From Marinobacter sp. JH2 (GTDB lineage Bacteria; Pseudomonadota; Gammaproteobacteria; Pseudomonadales; Oleiphilaceae), in the NCBI RefSeq assembly GCF_004353225.1, contig NZ_CP037934.1:124001-188000 (forward strand): a stretch of DNA of 64,000 nt. Reading direction: 5' to 3'. Below, piece after piece: positions 1 to 8,687 of the stretch. How positions within the stretch are numbered: the first letter of the stretch is position 1; every line of letters starts with the position of its first letter. The position numbers and the translations under genes were made by a program. The notes beneath the pieces were generated by a model that was given only the letters and a program-made list of their open reading frames with translations, was not told the DNA's origin and did no database searches.

Positions 1-1191
1 CGCCAACGAGGTTCCGCTGTCACGAACCAGGCCGCCCTTGGGATGCGCCACCAGAACGTCCACACCGCGCGCGGCGAAGGCCACGTGGTTTCCCCGGTTT
101 GCCCACCGGTATAGCGCGCCCGCGCTATCCACCGCCGTCACACCGATCACCCCCTCATAAGCAGCGGGATACAGCGGTGGCGCAGCGGGCCCCTCGTTGC
201 CCACGGCGGCGACCAGTATCGGCCCCTGTTGCTGCAGGCTTTTGATGGCGGCGGCCAGAATCCGGTTATCCGGGCCAGTTAGGCTGATATTGATGACCGA
301 GGTGTTTTGTTCTGCCAGCCAGTTTAATCCTTCCAGCAAGTGAGCGAGTGTCGCTCCGGACGTTGCGTCAGAACCTTCGTAAAAAACCGATGCGTTGAAC
401 AAAGTGGCGCCCGGTAACCGGGCCTGATTTTGGGCCGAGGATTGGCCCACCAGCACGCTGGCAACGGCGGTGCCGTGAGCACGAGGTGCTGTGAATTCAC
501 CGGTTTGGTTCGCCACCGTCAAGAACGGTTTCTGAACGATCTTTGCTTGTTCAAACGCCGAATGTTCCTCACTGATCAGCGTATCCACCATGCCAACGCG
601 AACGGGCTCCGGGCACAGGCTGGCCGTTGTTGTTTCAGCGCCATTGGGCACTGCGCCCGAAGCCCGGCTTTGGGGGCTGTATATGTGGTTACGGTCGAGT
701 CGTTCTGACAGTTCCGGTAAAAGTTTTTTCAGCGCTGCACTGGAGTCGATGTCTGGGCGAACCTGAAAACGCACCACCGTCAGCCCCAAACCTTCGAGCT
801 TTTGTTGCTCCAAGATCGTCACGCCGGGGCGGCGGAGCCGAACCAGTTCATCGGCTGTTGCGGTGATGAGCCATTGCCGGGCCACGGCTCGGGAACCATC
901 GCGTTGAAGCGCCTCGTAAAAAGCGGTTTCTCCATCGCGGGTGCGGACAGGTAACAGCTCCGACAGTTGCCCTTGCAGCTGCTCCGGCAGCTCGTCGGCG
1001 TTGACGACACGCTCGCGAGTTCGCTCCGCCACTTTGCGCTCCACCAATGCTTCGGCCCGTCGCTCGACCTGCGTGGAAATGGCATCAATTTGCCCGTTCA
1101 GCAGATCGCCGGGGCCGGCACTTTGGGCCAATCCGGGCGCAATCAGCAAGGCCGGTACCATCAGCCAGTGGAACGTTGCTCGCTTAATCAT
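1..1191 (-). CDS. S8 (subtilisin-like) serine protease, partial
   Basis: Secreted or periplasmic subtilase, cut off by the left window edge after 397 codons. A signal peptide covers roughly residues 1-25 and a helical pro-region continues to about 190. The catalytic triad is visible: Asp in GMVDTLI (about residue 203), His in AHGTAVASVLVG (about 239) and Ser in DSGTSLA (about 395, the last codons present). The oxyanion Asn lies in VGNEGP (about 332). The gene is divergent from the ECF sigma/anti-sigma pair, and its upstream DNA carries the same promoter-like motif as the sigma gene, so it is probably part of that regulon. The start is the ATG at 1191-1189. The family call is firm; the substrate is unknown. 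Confidence 0.9.
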   Translation of the reverse strand, partial: MIKRATFHWLMVPALLIAPGLAQSAGPGDLLNGQIDAISTQVERRAEALVERKVAERTRERVVNADELPEQLQGQLSELLPVRTRDGETAFYEALQRDGSRAVARQWLITATADELVRLRRPGVTILEQQKLEGLGLTVVRFQVRPDIDSSAALKKLLPELSERLDRNHIYSPQSRASGAVPNGAETTTASLCPEPVRVGMVDTLISEEHSAFEQAKIVQKPFLTVANQTGEFTAPRAHGTAVASVLVGQSSAQNQARLPGATLFNASVFYEGSDATSGATLAHLLEGLNWLAEQNTSVINISLTGPDNRILAAAIKSLQQQGPILVAAVGNEGPAAPPLYPAAYEGVIGVTAVDSAGALYRWANRGNHVAFAARGVDVLVAHPKGGLVRDSGTSLA

Positions 1192-1227
1192 CGTGTAGGT
1201 CCAGGTAAAAAGAGTTTCTAACAGAAC

Positions 1228-1252
1228 AACGGCTGGATCGAAAAATAATTCC
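1228..1252 (-). promoter_or_regulatory. Candidate ECF sigma promoter for the protease gene
   Basis: Read on the minus strand the site is GGAAT, 16 bases, then CGTTGT. It matches the ECF-type layout of a GGAAC-like -35 and a CGTT -10 element, and it sits about 37 bases before the protease start codon. An identical arrangement with the same 16-base spacer faces the opposite way at 1262-1286. The two -35 elements form an inverted repeat, ATTCCC-N7-GGGAAT. Function is inferred. Confidence 0.6.
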
Positions 1253-1261
1253 CGATCAGAG

Positions 1262-1286
1262 GGAATAGATCTCGCTGTGACTCGTT
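1262..1286 (+). promoter_or_regulatory. Candidate ECF sigma promoter for the sigma/anti-sigma operon
   Basis: GGAAT at 1262-1266 and CGTTGT from 1283, with a 16-base spacer, lie 31 bases upstream of the sigma-factor start. The mirror-image copy on the other strand suggests that the sigma factor drives both its own operon and the divergent protease. Confidence 0.6.
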
Positions 1287-1317
1287 GTACAGGTAACACA
1301 TATCGACAAAGGGCGCC

Positions 1318-1809
1318 ATGCGACAGGAAATCACGGAACTATTGCCGAGTTTGAGGCGCTTTGCCTACTCACTGAGCGGTTCCGCGGCTGATGCGGATGA
1401 TCTGCTTCAAAACACGGTAGAGCGACTGTTGAGCCGGCCGCGACCTGATGACGCAGACATTACCCGATGGGCATTTCGGGTCTGCCGTAACGTATGGATA
1501 GACGAGTGTCGGGCTCGGAAAGTTCGTCGCGAAGCGGCAGAACACCCGGAACTCAGCGAAGGCCAGGTCTTCGATGGCGATAAGCAGGTAGCCAATGAAA
1601 TGGAGGTTAGCCGGGTGGATCAGGCGATGAGCCTGTTACCGGAAGACCAGCGCCAGATCATATCGCTGGTGGCGATTCAGGGGCTGTCTTATCAGGCGGT
1701 TGCAGAGATTTTGTCGGTACCCAAAGGCACGGTAATGAGTCGACTGGCTCGTGCGCGCGGAGCATTAAATGAGGCGCTGGCGCCTGAGACAACGGGGAAC
1801 AAAAAATGA
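1318..1809 (+). CDS. ECF-type RNA polymerase sigma factor
   Basis: Sigma-70 family protein of 163 residues, the usual ECF size. Region 2 covers about residues 5-70 (LRRFAYSLSGSAADADDLLQ) and region 4 about 100-155, with a helix-turn-helix around LSYQAVAEILSVPKGTVMSR. There is no region 1 or 3. It should direct core polymerase to the GGAAT-N16-CGTT promoters at 1228-1286. Its stop overlaps the anti-sigma start by four bases (ATGA), the normal arrangement for co-translated sigma/anti-sigma pairs. The inducing signal is unknown but presumably acts through the membrane-bound anti-sigma factor. Confidence 0.93.
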   Translation: MRQEITELLPSLRRFAYSLSGSAADADDLLQNTVERLLSRPRPDDADITRWAFRVCRNVWIDECRARKVRREAAEHPELSEGQVFDGDKQVANEMEVSRVDQAMSLLPEDQRQIISLVAIQGLSYQAVAEILSVPKGTVMSRLARARGALNEALAPETTGNKK

Positions 1810-2540
1810 CCAACGTGGATGAAAAACTCTCTGCCTTTCTCGATGGTGAATTGCTCGCCGAGGAAATGCAGCAGATTCGTGAGCGCTTAGCGGTGGAGCC
1901 TGAGTTGACTGCGCGGCTGAGTGAACTGTCGCTGGTCGATCAGACACTGCAGGCGCACTACGGAGAAATCGACGATCGCCCGCTGCCTGCGGGGATTACA
2001 CGGCTGTTGGGTATGGCCGAGAATGAGCCGGAGCGCCCGTCGAACAACGTGGTTCGTTTTCCGTTACGGGAGCGTCTGCGCGCTCATACGGGGAAGGCCA
2101 TTGCTGCCGCTTTGGTCGGCGGTTTCGCCCTGGCCCAATGGCTGTCGCTGCCCAAAATAGATTCAGATGCCTCCTGGCAAGAGGTGGCTCAGGTGCTCGA
2201 GTCAACGCCCAGCGGCACAAATTACACCTTGGCCAGCGGCGAGACTCTTACGCCGCGGCTGACGTTCAAGAATCACGACGGTGAATATTGCCGACAGTTT
2301 CGGGTACAAGGGGATATCGGGCGTTCTGAAAACATTGCTTGCCGAAGCGGTGCCGGTGCTTCGGAATGGGATTTGGCTGTGCGTCTGGAATTGGCAGGTA
2401 AGGTTTCTGGTGATCGCTATCGAACAGCAAGTGGCGGCTCGGCGTTGGATGATACTCTGGATAAAATGATCGCCGGCCCGATGTTGACGCCGGAAGATGA
2501 GCAGCGCTTGATAGAGCTTCAGTGGTCACCCAACCACTGA
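1806..2540 (+). CDS. Membrane-spanning anti-sigma factor
   Basis: Protein of 244 residues, translationally coupled to the sigma factor. The N-terminal 60 residues contain the FLDGEL segment common in RseA/RsiW-like anti-sigma domains. There is no HxxxCxxC zinc motif. A single hydrophobic helix (about residues 96-113, KAIAAALVGGFALAQW) would place the C-terminal 130 residues in the periplasm; this part has two Cys (YCRQF and IACRSG) that could form a disulfide. The expected role is to sequester the ECF factor until a periplasmic signal releases it. Pairing with a divergent protease suggests an envelope-stress circuit. The role is inferred from position and topology. Confidence 0.85.
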   Translation: MTNVDEKLSAFLDGELLAEEMQQIRERLAVEPELTARLSELSLVDQTLQAHYGEIDDRPLPAGITRLLGMAENEPERPSNNVVRFPLRERLRAHTGKAIAAALVGGFALAQWLSLPKIDSDASWQEVAQVLESTPSGTNYTLASGETLTPRLTFKNHDGEYCRQFRVQGDIGRSENIACRSGAGASEWDLAVRLELAGKVSGDRYRTASGGSALDDTLDKMIAGPMLTPEDEQRLIELQWSPNH

Positions 2541-2551
2541 AGCGTAGCTGC

Positions 2552-2579
2552 CGCGTAAGTGCTTGTTAGCACTTACGCG
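2552..2579. terminator. Hairpin terminator between convergent genes
   Basis: Perfect 12-bp stem (CGCGTAAGTGCT / AGCACTTACGCG) with a TGTT loop between the anti-sigma gene and the convergent hemerythrin gene, overlapping the stop codon of the latter. The T-run after it is short, so termination may be moderate; it could serve both strands. Confidence 0.65.
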
Positions 2580-3013
2580 TTTCTGCGATTTTCCATCTCG
2601 TTGCGGTACTGACTGCCCAGATCTTCTTTTTGCTTATCGGTCAGTACTTTGCCGCCCATCTGGAACACTTCCTGCTCTTCTTCTTCCAGATGATGGCTGA
2701 CGAGGTGCTGCAGCTCTTTGAACACTTGAAGCCATTGGGGGCTGGAATAGTCGGTTTTTTCAAGCTGCTCTATGCATTCATCAATGTCGTGATGTTCAGC
2801 AACGCTGTGGCGGGCTTTGTCCTGGGTTTGCTCATGTTGCATCAGGTGGGCGTAAAAATGCTTTTCTTCCGCTGCTGCGTGTTCGGTCAATTCGGTTTTC
2901 AGCTTCGAAAATCCCTGTCGGCGAACTTGCTCATCGCCAGAGGTATCGGCCAGTTGCTCCAGCAGTTCCCGTTGTACGTCGTGATCTTGTCTCAAGGCTT
3001 CGAACACGTTCAC
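2573..3013 (-). CDS. Hemerythrin HHE-domain protein
   Basis: Cytoplasmic four-helix di-iron protein of 146 residues. Ligand-type motifs are visible in order: QDHD near the N-terminus, EHAAAEEKHFYAHL, EHHDIDECIEQL, and HHLEEEEQEVF. Such proteins bind O2, NO or sense oxidative conditions; which applies here cannot be read from sequence. The chosen start is a GTG at 3013, because it is preceded by AAGGAG seven bases away, whereas the longer open frame to 3058 has no ribosome site and adds unconserved residues. It is a single gene convergent with the anti-sigma gene. Confidence 0.85.
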   Translation of the reverse strand: MNVFEALRQDHDVQRELLEQLADTSGDEQVRRQGFSKLKTELTEHAAAEEKHFYAHLMQHEQTQDKARHSVAEHHDIDECIEQLEKTDYSSPQWLQVFKELQHLVSHHLEEEEQEVFQMGGKVLTDKQKEDLGSQYRNEMENRRNA

Positions 3014-3071
3014 TATGGCTCTCCTTATCGGCTTGAACACCGAGATAGTGTAGAACACATTTGAACGGATT

Positions 3072-3698
3072 TTATTTCGGCTTGGTAATCTCGATTTTTC
3101 GACCCAGCTTCTCGAGCGCCATCAGCGTGTCGGTGTAATTCGCCATCCGGTTGAGATACTCCGGTGACAGCCGCTGCATCTCGGCAATGGCCCGGCTGAC
3201 CAGCCGATGGGCATTCATCGGGCCGGCATCTTCGGGGATATCGACGATGGCGTGCTGAATGCGGTCTTGAAGGGCTTGAACACCGTGGTCCGCCGTTGCG
3301 CGAGCCATGGCTTTCAAAGGCTGTGGGTTGTTTGATGTGGTTTGTGAGCGCCCAATCTCTTCATCATCCGTTACCCCGAAAATCAATTGCTCGATTGCCG
3401 AGCGGGGTGCTTGTGCCGGAGCGCTGCCTGGAGCTTGATTGAGTGTTTCGATCAACTCGATCAGAGGGGAACGACGACAGGGCTCAGTCGTCGAAGGCTG
3501 CTTGGCATTTTCAGGCTCTCTGGCCTGTAACTCGGCGACGGCCCGCTCCAGTTTGTGCCAATGAGTAGTGCCCTTGAGCCCCTTCGCGCGCAGGCGGCGC
3601 TCCAACGTCGCCAAATAGTGAAAGCGCACCGGATCCCTTTGGTCCGCGCCGACCGCTTGCAGCGAAGCAAGCAGAGACGATTCTGCCAGATCAGACAT
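3072..3698 (-). CDS. DUF2894 family protein
   Basis: Protein of 208 residues, last gene of a four-gene operon read right to left (DUF3348, DUF802, OmpA/MotB-like, DUF2894). It is predicted soluble. Two segments stand out: an N-terminal helical block with LERRLRAKGLKG and a C-terminal block with SPEYLNRMANYTDTLMALEK, joined by a variable linker. Its start overlaps the stop of the preceding gene, indicating coupled translation. Biochemical function is unknown; the constant association with the channel-like genes suggests an accessory of that complex. Confidence 0.8.
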   Translation of the reverse strand: MSDLAESSLLASLQAVGADQRDPVRFHYLATLERRLRAKGLKGTTHWHKLERAVAELQAREPENAKQPSTTEPCRRSPLIELIETLNQAPGSAPAQAPRSAIEQLIFGVTDDEEIGRSQTTSNNPQPLKAMARATADHGVQALQDRIQHAIVDIPEDAGPMNAHRLVSRAIAEMQRLSPEYLNRMANYTDTLMALEKLGRKIEITKPK

Positions 3699-4357
3699 CA
3701 GCTTCCGGCGTCCGCGTGAGTGTCGGCAGCGGTATCGCTGGGTGCACGCGGCACGGTGCTGATCTCCACACGCCGATTCTGGGCGCGAGATTCCGCATCC
3801 ACATTGGGAACAGCAGGGTGATGCGGGCCAAACGCGGCTGCGAAAACCCGATCGTTTGGCAAGCCTAGTTCCATCAAAGTGCGCGTGACGGTGAGCGCTC
3901 GCTGCGCGGACAGTCCCCAGTTGTCCTGATACCGGTTGCCCCGGTGCATTGGCAGGTCATCGGTGAAGCCGCTGACCATCAACAATTCATCGTGCTGGGT
4001 CAGATAGGTTCTCAGCGGGGTCACCAGTGATTCCAACACCTCGACGCCATCCGCTTGTAGTTGATCAGAATTCAACTGGAACAGTACGTTGCCGCTGATG
4101 CCAATGCGACCATTGCTGAAGGTCACCAAGCCTTTGGTCAGCGGGTCTTCCAGTGCTTGTTCGAGCGCAATACGTCGTTCTTGTTCGGCTTCCCGTTTGG
4201 CTTTTTCATCGGCCAGAGACTGGCTGAGTTCCAGCTGAACACCGATCACCCACACCAGTATCAACACCAGAATGCCCACCAAAGCGGCCATCAAGTCAGA
4301 GAAAATCGCCCAGATCGGCGTGGACTGCTGTTCGCTGTCCTCCAAATATTCCATCAA
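3698..4357 (-). CDS. MotB/OmpA-like peptidoglycan-binding membrane protein
   Basis: 219 residues: a short cytoplasmic N-terminus, one membrane helix (about 18-43), a charged helix (about 45-75) and a C-terminal OmpA-type peptidoglycan-binding domain (about 85-205) with NWGLSAQRALTVTRTL and RAQNRRVEI. The membrane helix begins WAIFSDLMAALVG; Asp21 is placed like the proton-carrying Asp of MotB (YADFMTAMM) and of ZorB. With the upstream DUF802 protein it would make an ion-driven stator-like complex fixed to the cell wall. The gene overlaps both neighbours by one to four bases. Domain assignment is firm; the motor function is inferred. Confidence 0.85.
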   Translation of the reverse strand: MMEYLEDSEQQSTPIWAIFSDLMAALVGILVLILVWVIGVQLELSQSLADEKAKREAEQERRIALEQALEDPLTKGLVTFSNGRIGISGNVLFQLNSDQLQADGVEVLESLVTPLRTYLTQHDELLMVSGFTDDLPMHRGNRYQDNWGLSAQRALTVTRTLMELGLPNDRVFAAAFGPHHPAVPNVDAESRAQNRRVEISTVPRAPSDTAADTHADAGS

Positions 4358-6345
4358 TTCGCTCCGCTGGCCTCAAGCTCGCCGCAGCGCAGTGCCGCCG
4401 CAGCATCAATAACATCCTTCTGGGAGCTGACGGACAGGTCGATCACTTCACGGGCTTGCGCCACATAGTAGGCCAACTGCTCGTCGTGGCGGTTGCCGGC
4501 GGTGTCCAGAGCTTTCTGGATGTTAGAAAGGCTGTCCTGAAGTTGCGTATTGGATGCGCTGAACAGTTCGACCGCCTTGAGGAAAGCCTCGCTGAGCGCA
4601 CCCACTTCCTGGCTGCTGCCGGTGAGATCTGCCCCCAATTTACCAAGCTGCTGGCTCTGCTCTTGTATGAGTACGTTGAAGCGTTCGCTGATGCCGGTCA
4701 GGGTATCGCCGGCGCCGCTGATCAGAGAATCCACCGCTTGGCGTTGGCTATCGGCGTTGTTGCGCTGAGATTCTAGAAGGCTGTCCAACTCCTGAACCAA
4801 GCGCTGGCGTTCTTCCAGTAACTGGTTTTCACGCTCGCTGTTGCGGGCCATCTCGGATTGCAGCTGTGAAATCACCTGCGCCGCTGCTTTCGGTGTTTCC
4901 GAGGCAGTTTCGATCAGGCGGGTCATGGGTACTTCCAGCCCAGCGCCGAGCTCTGTCAGGTGATTGGTCACGGTTGCTTCCAGCTGCGCCAACTGGTTGT
5001 TAGCGGCTTCGCCGCGGGCTACTTCTTGTTCATGCAGCGTTGTAAGCTGCTCGCTGATGCGGGTAATCAGTGCATCCAAACCTTGCTGCTGTTGGCTTGC
5101 AATCCCGGCACTCTCGTTTCGGAACTGGGTTTGGTATTCCTGCAGGGTGTTCTGCAGGTCGGTTACCAGCTTTTCGGCGGTTCGTTGTTGTTGTGCAACA
5201 CCGGTTTGCCAGTGCTGGGCAGTTTGTTCTGTAGCGTTCTGAACCTGATCCAGCAGCTGCTTCTGCGCTTGCTCCGAGCTCTGTTGCAAGGCTTGCTGAT
5301 GTTCAGCGGAGGCTTGCTGTTGCGCCTGAAGATTCTGCTGCCAGTGCTCGCTTGCCTCTCTGGTGGTTTTCTGGAAAGCGTCGGTCAGATCGGCCAGTTG
5401 CTGCTGCGTGGTGGTCGCCCAGTTTTCATGGAGCTTGCCAGCGCTGAACTGCAGGTTGGTCATTGCATTGCTGACAATCGGTTCAATCCGTTCCGCTGTA
5501 AGGCGAGTGCTGGATTCCAGGGCTTTTTCCAGTGATTCAGCCACGGAGTCGGCCAGAGTTTGGTAGTGGTTGCCTACCGTACTGTGGAATTCCTGCTGAT
5601 TCTGGGTCAGAGATTGCTCCAATTGCTGGCCCAACTGCTCCATACGGGCGGTCATGCTTTCCATGGCAGAAGCCATTTTGGGCAAGGCTTCGGCCTGCGA
5701 CTCCAGCGCGCTGAATGCTTGTTGCCGTTGGTGATCTGCGGACAGGTGGTGCAACCGCTGGCGCAGTATTTTGTCCAGTTGGCGGGAAACCTGTAACCGT
5801 TCGCGTCGGCTCAGTGTAGAGGCCAGCCCCAGCATGGCGGAAGCCGCAACACCGGCAATGGACGTGCCAAAGGCCAGGCTCAGCCCGGCGATGGGCGCAG
5901 CCAATGCGCTGCGAATGGCGCTGAGTTCGGTGCTGCCATCCAGTGCAGAGGCTGCACCGCTCAGGGTCACAATCATGCCAGCAAATGTGCCCAGCAGGCC
6001 GAGCATAACCAAAAGACCAACCAGATAAGGTGTGAATTGTGGGCTGGGCAGGGCGGCAAAATGACCGTCAATGCGCCGTTGCACGGCAAACTGCACTTGC
6101 TCCGGTAGGCCTGCTAGCCAGCCTGACAGTTGCTCGCGGGTTTCCGGAGTGGTGTTGAGCTTGTCGGACAGCTCTCGGGTTGTGCTGCGAAACCCCATCA
6201 ATTCCACAAAACCCAGGGAATACACCACGGCAATGATGACCGTGACGGAGAGTGCCAGCAGGTCTGAATCGATGAAACGCTGGCCAATCCAGCCCGTTAC
6301 CGCCAAACCTAAAACAAATGTGAGAAAAAAGAAAAGTCTGCTCAT
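4354..6345 (-). CDS. DUF802 protein: MotA/TolQ-like channel with long coiled-coil tail
   Basis: 663 residues. Four membrane helices are visible at about 3-20, 29-47, 106-130 and 148-176. The last two carry MLGLLGTFAGMIVTL and APIAGLSLAFGTSIAG, the pattern of TolQ/ExbB/MotA proton-channel subunits. Residues from about 185 to 650 are a Gln/Ala/Glu-rich, mostly coiled-coil tail with tandem heptad-like segments, which would project into the cytoplasm. This is the layout of ZorA, although no ZorC or ZorD gene is nearby. It overlaps the DUF3348 gene upstream and the MotB-like gene downstream by four bases each. Function is unknown; a proton-driven mechanical complex is the best inference. Confidence 0.85.
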   Translation of the reverse strand: MSRLFFFLTFVLGLAVTGWIGQRFIDSDLLALSVTVIIAVVYSLGFVELMGFRSTTRELSDKLNTTPETREQLSGWLAGLPEQVQFAVQRRIDGHFAALPSPQFTPYLVGLLVMLGLLGTFAGMIVTLSGAASALDGSTELSAIRSALAAPIAGLSLAFGTSIAGVAASAMLGLASTLSRRERLQVSRQLDKILRQRLHHLSADHQRQQAFSALESQAEALPKMASAMESMTARMEQLGQQLEQSLTQNQQEFHSTVGNHYQTLADSVAESLEKALESSTRLTAERIEPIVSNAMTNLQFSAGKLHENWATTTQQQLADLTDAFQKTTREASEHWQQNLQAQQQASAEHQQALQQSSEQAQKQLLDQVQNATEQTAQHWQTGVAQQQRTAEKLVTDLQNTLQEYQTQFRNESAGIASQQQQGLDALITRISEQLTTLHEQEVARGEAANNQLAQLEATVTNHLTELGAGLEVPMTRLIETASETPKAAAQVISQLQSEMARNSERENQLLEERQRLVQELDSLLESQRNNADSQRQAVDSLISGAGDTLTGISERFNVLIQEQSQQLGKLGADLTGSSQEVGALSEAFLKAVELFSASNTQLQDSLSNIQKALDTAGNRHDEQLAYYVAQAREVIDLSVSSQKDVIDAAAALRCGELEASGAN

Positions 6346-7034
6346 GGAGAGTTATTTACCTCGTTGTGGCAGGCCTCCAGCAACCCCAGCACCGGCTCCA
6401 GCCGAACATCCAGTTCAGCGAGTAAAAGATTCTGCGCGTCTTCGCAGTAACGGTGGAGCCAGTCGTCCGGTGTATGGCCGGTGTCCGGGGATGAATCAGA
6501 GGGTGTTTGCAGGCTGTGGAATCGTTGTTCCAGAACCTTTGAAGTATGAGAGAAACACTGGCTGGTGAAGCTGGCCATGGTGTGGTCGAAAACGGCATCC
6601 AGTTCAGACAGACGAGCAAGGTTTTGGTTGTGCTCTTTCATTGCCTTGCGCACTTTGTCCCGGAGCTGACGGCTGGAGGCGGCGACTTTGCGCTGAAGCA
6701 CCAGCCATGCATTTAGATAGGGCTCGGCTGTGGGGTCGCCGCCGGGCTCCACTTCTTCACCGTAGCGGCTGACCTTCCGCCGCAATGCCCGGCGGGTATT
6801 GCTCAACTCTTTGGTCAGTTGCTCGAAAACTGGCCCTTGGTCCATGCCGGGCTGGCGGCTTCGAAACGCGGTCGCCGCATCCAGCGACAGGGTGTCCCCA
6901 AGCCCGAATAAACGGCTCAGACGCTCGGCGAAGCAGGGAAGGTTGTCAGGTTTTTGAGGTGCATCGCCGGTGGCCAGAAGCTGCAGCAGCCGGGCCTGAG
7001 TACTGCCGGATTGTACAGAGGCCATTGGGGTCAT
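6342..7034 (-). CDS. DUF3348 family protein
   Basis: First gene of the four-gene operon, 230 residues, soluble and helical. It contains the family segments FAERLSRLFGLGDTLSLDAA (about 35-54) and a long basic helix (RRALRRKVSRYGEE onward), and ends with a conserved-looking LLLAELDVRLEPVLGLLEA. Its stop overlaps the DUF802 start. No catalytic motif was seen. It is probably an adaptor or regulator of the channel-like pair. The start at 7034 has no clear ribosome site; the internal Met four codons on is an alternative. Confidence 0.8.
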   Translation of the reverse strand: MTPMASVQSGSTQARLLQLLATGDAPQKPDNLPCFAERLSRLFGLGDTLSLDAATAFRSRQPGMDQGPVFEQLTKELSNTRRALRRKVSRYGEEVEPGGDPTAEPYLNAWLVLQRKVAASSRQLRDKVRKAMKEHNQNLARLSELDAVFDHTMASFTSQCFSHTSKVLEQRFHSLQTPSDSSPDTGHTPDDWLHRYCEDAQNLLLAELDVRLEPVLGLLEACHNEVNNSP

Positions 7035-7213
7035 GGGTGGCGCACCGGGTCAGGGTATCGGATAGATAACGAACGAATATTGATTAACGCTCGACATTCT
7101 ACTGCCTAACCTGACGGAATCATAATGACTGAAACGAGAGAAAGCAGTGGTTTTTTGACCACCTGCTTGTGCTGGATTCCAGTTTCGGCGCGCAAACTGA
7201 TGCTTTTGGTTAC

Positions 7214-8428
7214 CTAACGAGCCGCATCGGCTTGTGGTTCAGCTACGGACTCCGGCGTCGATCGGCGCCAGGCTACGAGAAAGATACACAACCCGGCCAG
7301 CGCCGTGGCAACGCCGACGTATCCGGTGGATTGCCAGCCGAATCCTGCTGTGATGGCCAGCCCTGCCAGCCAGGGGCCCAAGGCATTGGCCAGATTGAAA
7401 GCTGCATGATGAGAAGCCGCGGCCAGTGTCTGAGCGCCGGTGGCGACATCCATCAGGTGAGTCTGTAACGCAGGCCCTAGCGCAACCATCAACGCCGTCA
7501 GAAAACAGGCAATCAATAATGCCGGCAGATAACTTGTGGTTGATGGAAACAGACCCAGGATAGAGGCGCTGAAAATCAGTATCACGCCCACGGCGCGGAA
7601 TTGCAGGCGATCGAATAACCAGCCTCCGAGGAGATTGCCAACAAAACCGCCCAGCCCGAACACCACCAGGGCAACCGGTATCCAGCCTTGATCAACCCGG
7701 GTTACCTCCAACAACGTGGGCGCCAGGTAGCTGAATACGGCGAACATGCCTGCGAATCCGATTGCGCCAATGGCAAGCGCCAGCCAGATGTCTGGCTTGT
7801 TGAAGGCACGAAGTTCGCTCAAAGCGCTGTGCCGTTGCTCGCTTGGATCTTTAGGTAGTAGTAAGGCGATCAGAGCGACCGTCAACAGTGAAACGCCACC
7901 AACGAACCCGAACGCATAGCGCCAGTCCATGGATTGTCCCAGAACCGTTGCCAGGGGGTTGCCTATCAGCAGCGCCAGGGTCAAACCCATCATCACTTGG
8001 CTGACGGCTTTTGCCCGCTGGTCTGGTGATACCAATGACGCAGCCACAAGGGCGGCAACCCCAAAATAGGCACCATGAGGAAGTCCGGCGATGAAACGGA
8101 AGAACAGGAGCGATTGGTAATTGCTGGCCAGTGCACTGGCAACATTGCCCAAGGCGTAGAAGATCATCAGAAGAATCAACAGTTGGCGCCGGAATAGCCG
8201 GGCTCCAAGGATCGCCAGTATGGGTGCACCCACGACAACCCCTAACGCATAGATGGAGATCAGGTGTCCAACCTGCGGTTCTGAGATGCCAAGATCTGCC
8301 GCTACGTTGGGCATCAGGCCCATGATGGCGAATTCTCCGGTACCAATACCAAACCCACCCATTGCCAGCGCAAAAACGATCAAGAAGGTAGAAAAACCGG
8401 ATGGTGGGGTATGGGCTGGGGAACGCAA
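7214..8428 (-). CDS. MFS drug/sugar exporter-like permease (DHA1 type)
   Basis: 404-residue inner-membrane protein with 12 predicted helices. The first helix carries GTGEFAIMGLMPNVAADL, typical of the AraJ/YdhP/NepI branch of proton-antiport MFS exporters, and the loop after helix 2 has GARLFRRQ. The substrate cannot be read from sequence. It is monocistronic. The start is preceded by AGGAGGTCAG in the reading direction, a strong ribosome site. Confidence 0.88.
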   Translation of the reverse strand: MRSPAHTPPSGFSTFLIVFALAMGGFGIGTGEFAIMGLMPNVAADLGISEPQVGHLISIYALGVVVGAPILAILGARLFRRQLLILLMIFYALGNVASALASNYQSLLFFRFIAGLPHGAYFGVAALVAASLVSPDQRAKAVSQVMMGLTLALLIGNPLATVLGQSMDWRYAFGFVGGVSLLTVALIALLLPKDPSEQRHSALSELRAFNKPDIWLALAIGAIGFAGMFAVFSYLAPTLLEVTRVDQGWIPVALVVFGLGGFVGNLLGGWLFDRLQFRAVGVILIFSASILGLFPSTTSYLPALLIACFLTALMVALGPALQTHLMDVATGAQTLAAASHHAAFNLANALGPWLAGLAITAGFGWQSTGYVGVATALAGLCIFLVAWRRSTPESVAEPQADAAR

Positions 8429-8687
8429 TCTGACCTCCTGGAAAGGTTGGTGTTTAGCAAATATGCAATTTTTACAATCAAGGGCAAATCGGTGGCCTTA
8501 GCGAGCCAGCTTATGGGCCGATTCAAAGGAGCCCGGATGAGCGTGAGCAATAGTTTTATTGCTAATGATAATTGCTTTTAGTTATGCGTGTTACCACGGT
8601 TTTTCCGCATAGTCATTGCTGCATCAATAGCGTGCGCTCAATACATTTACAAAACGTAAGCTGAAGGAACTTGATAAATTTTCAATT

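Noticed and set aside
4960..5535. 191-codon plus-strand frame inside the DUF802 gene
   Set aside because: Leu/Cys-rich mirror of the Gln/Ala-rich coiled coil on the other strand; no start signal.
3072..7034. Complete Zorya defence system
   Set aside because: Only the ZorA/ZorB-like part is present; no ZorC-, ZorD- or ZorE-like gene is in or next to the operon.
8560..8577. Fur-box-like stretch upstream of the DUF5666 gene
   Set aside because: Only about half of the 19-bp consensus matches and neither neighbour is an iron gene.
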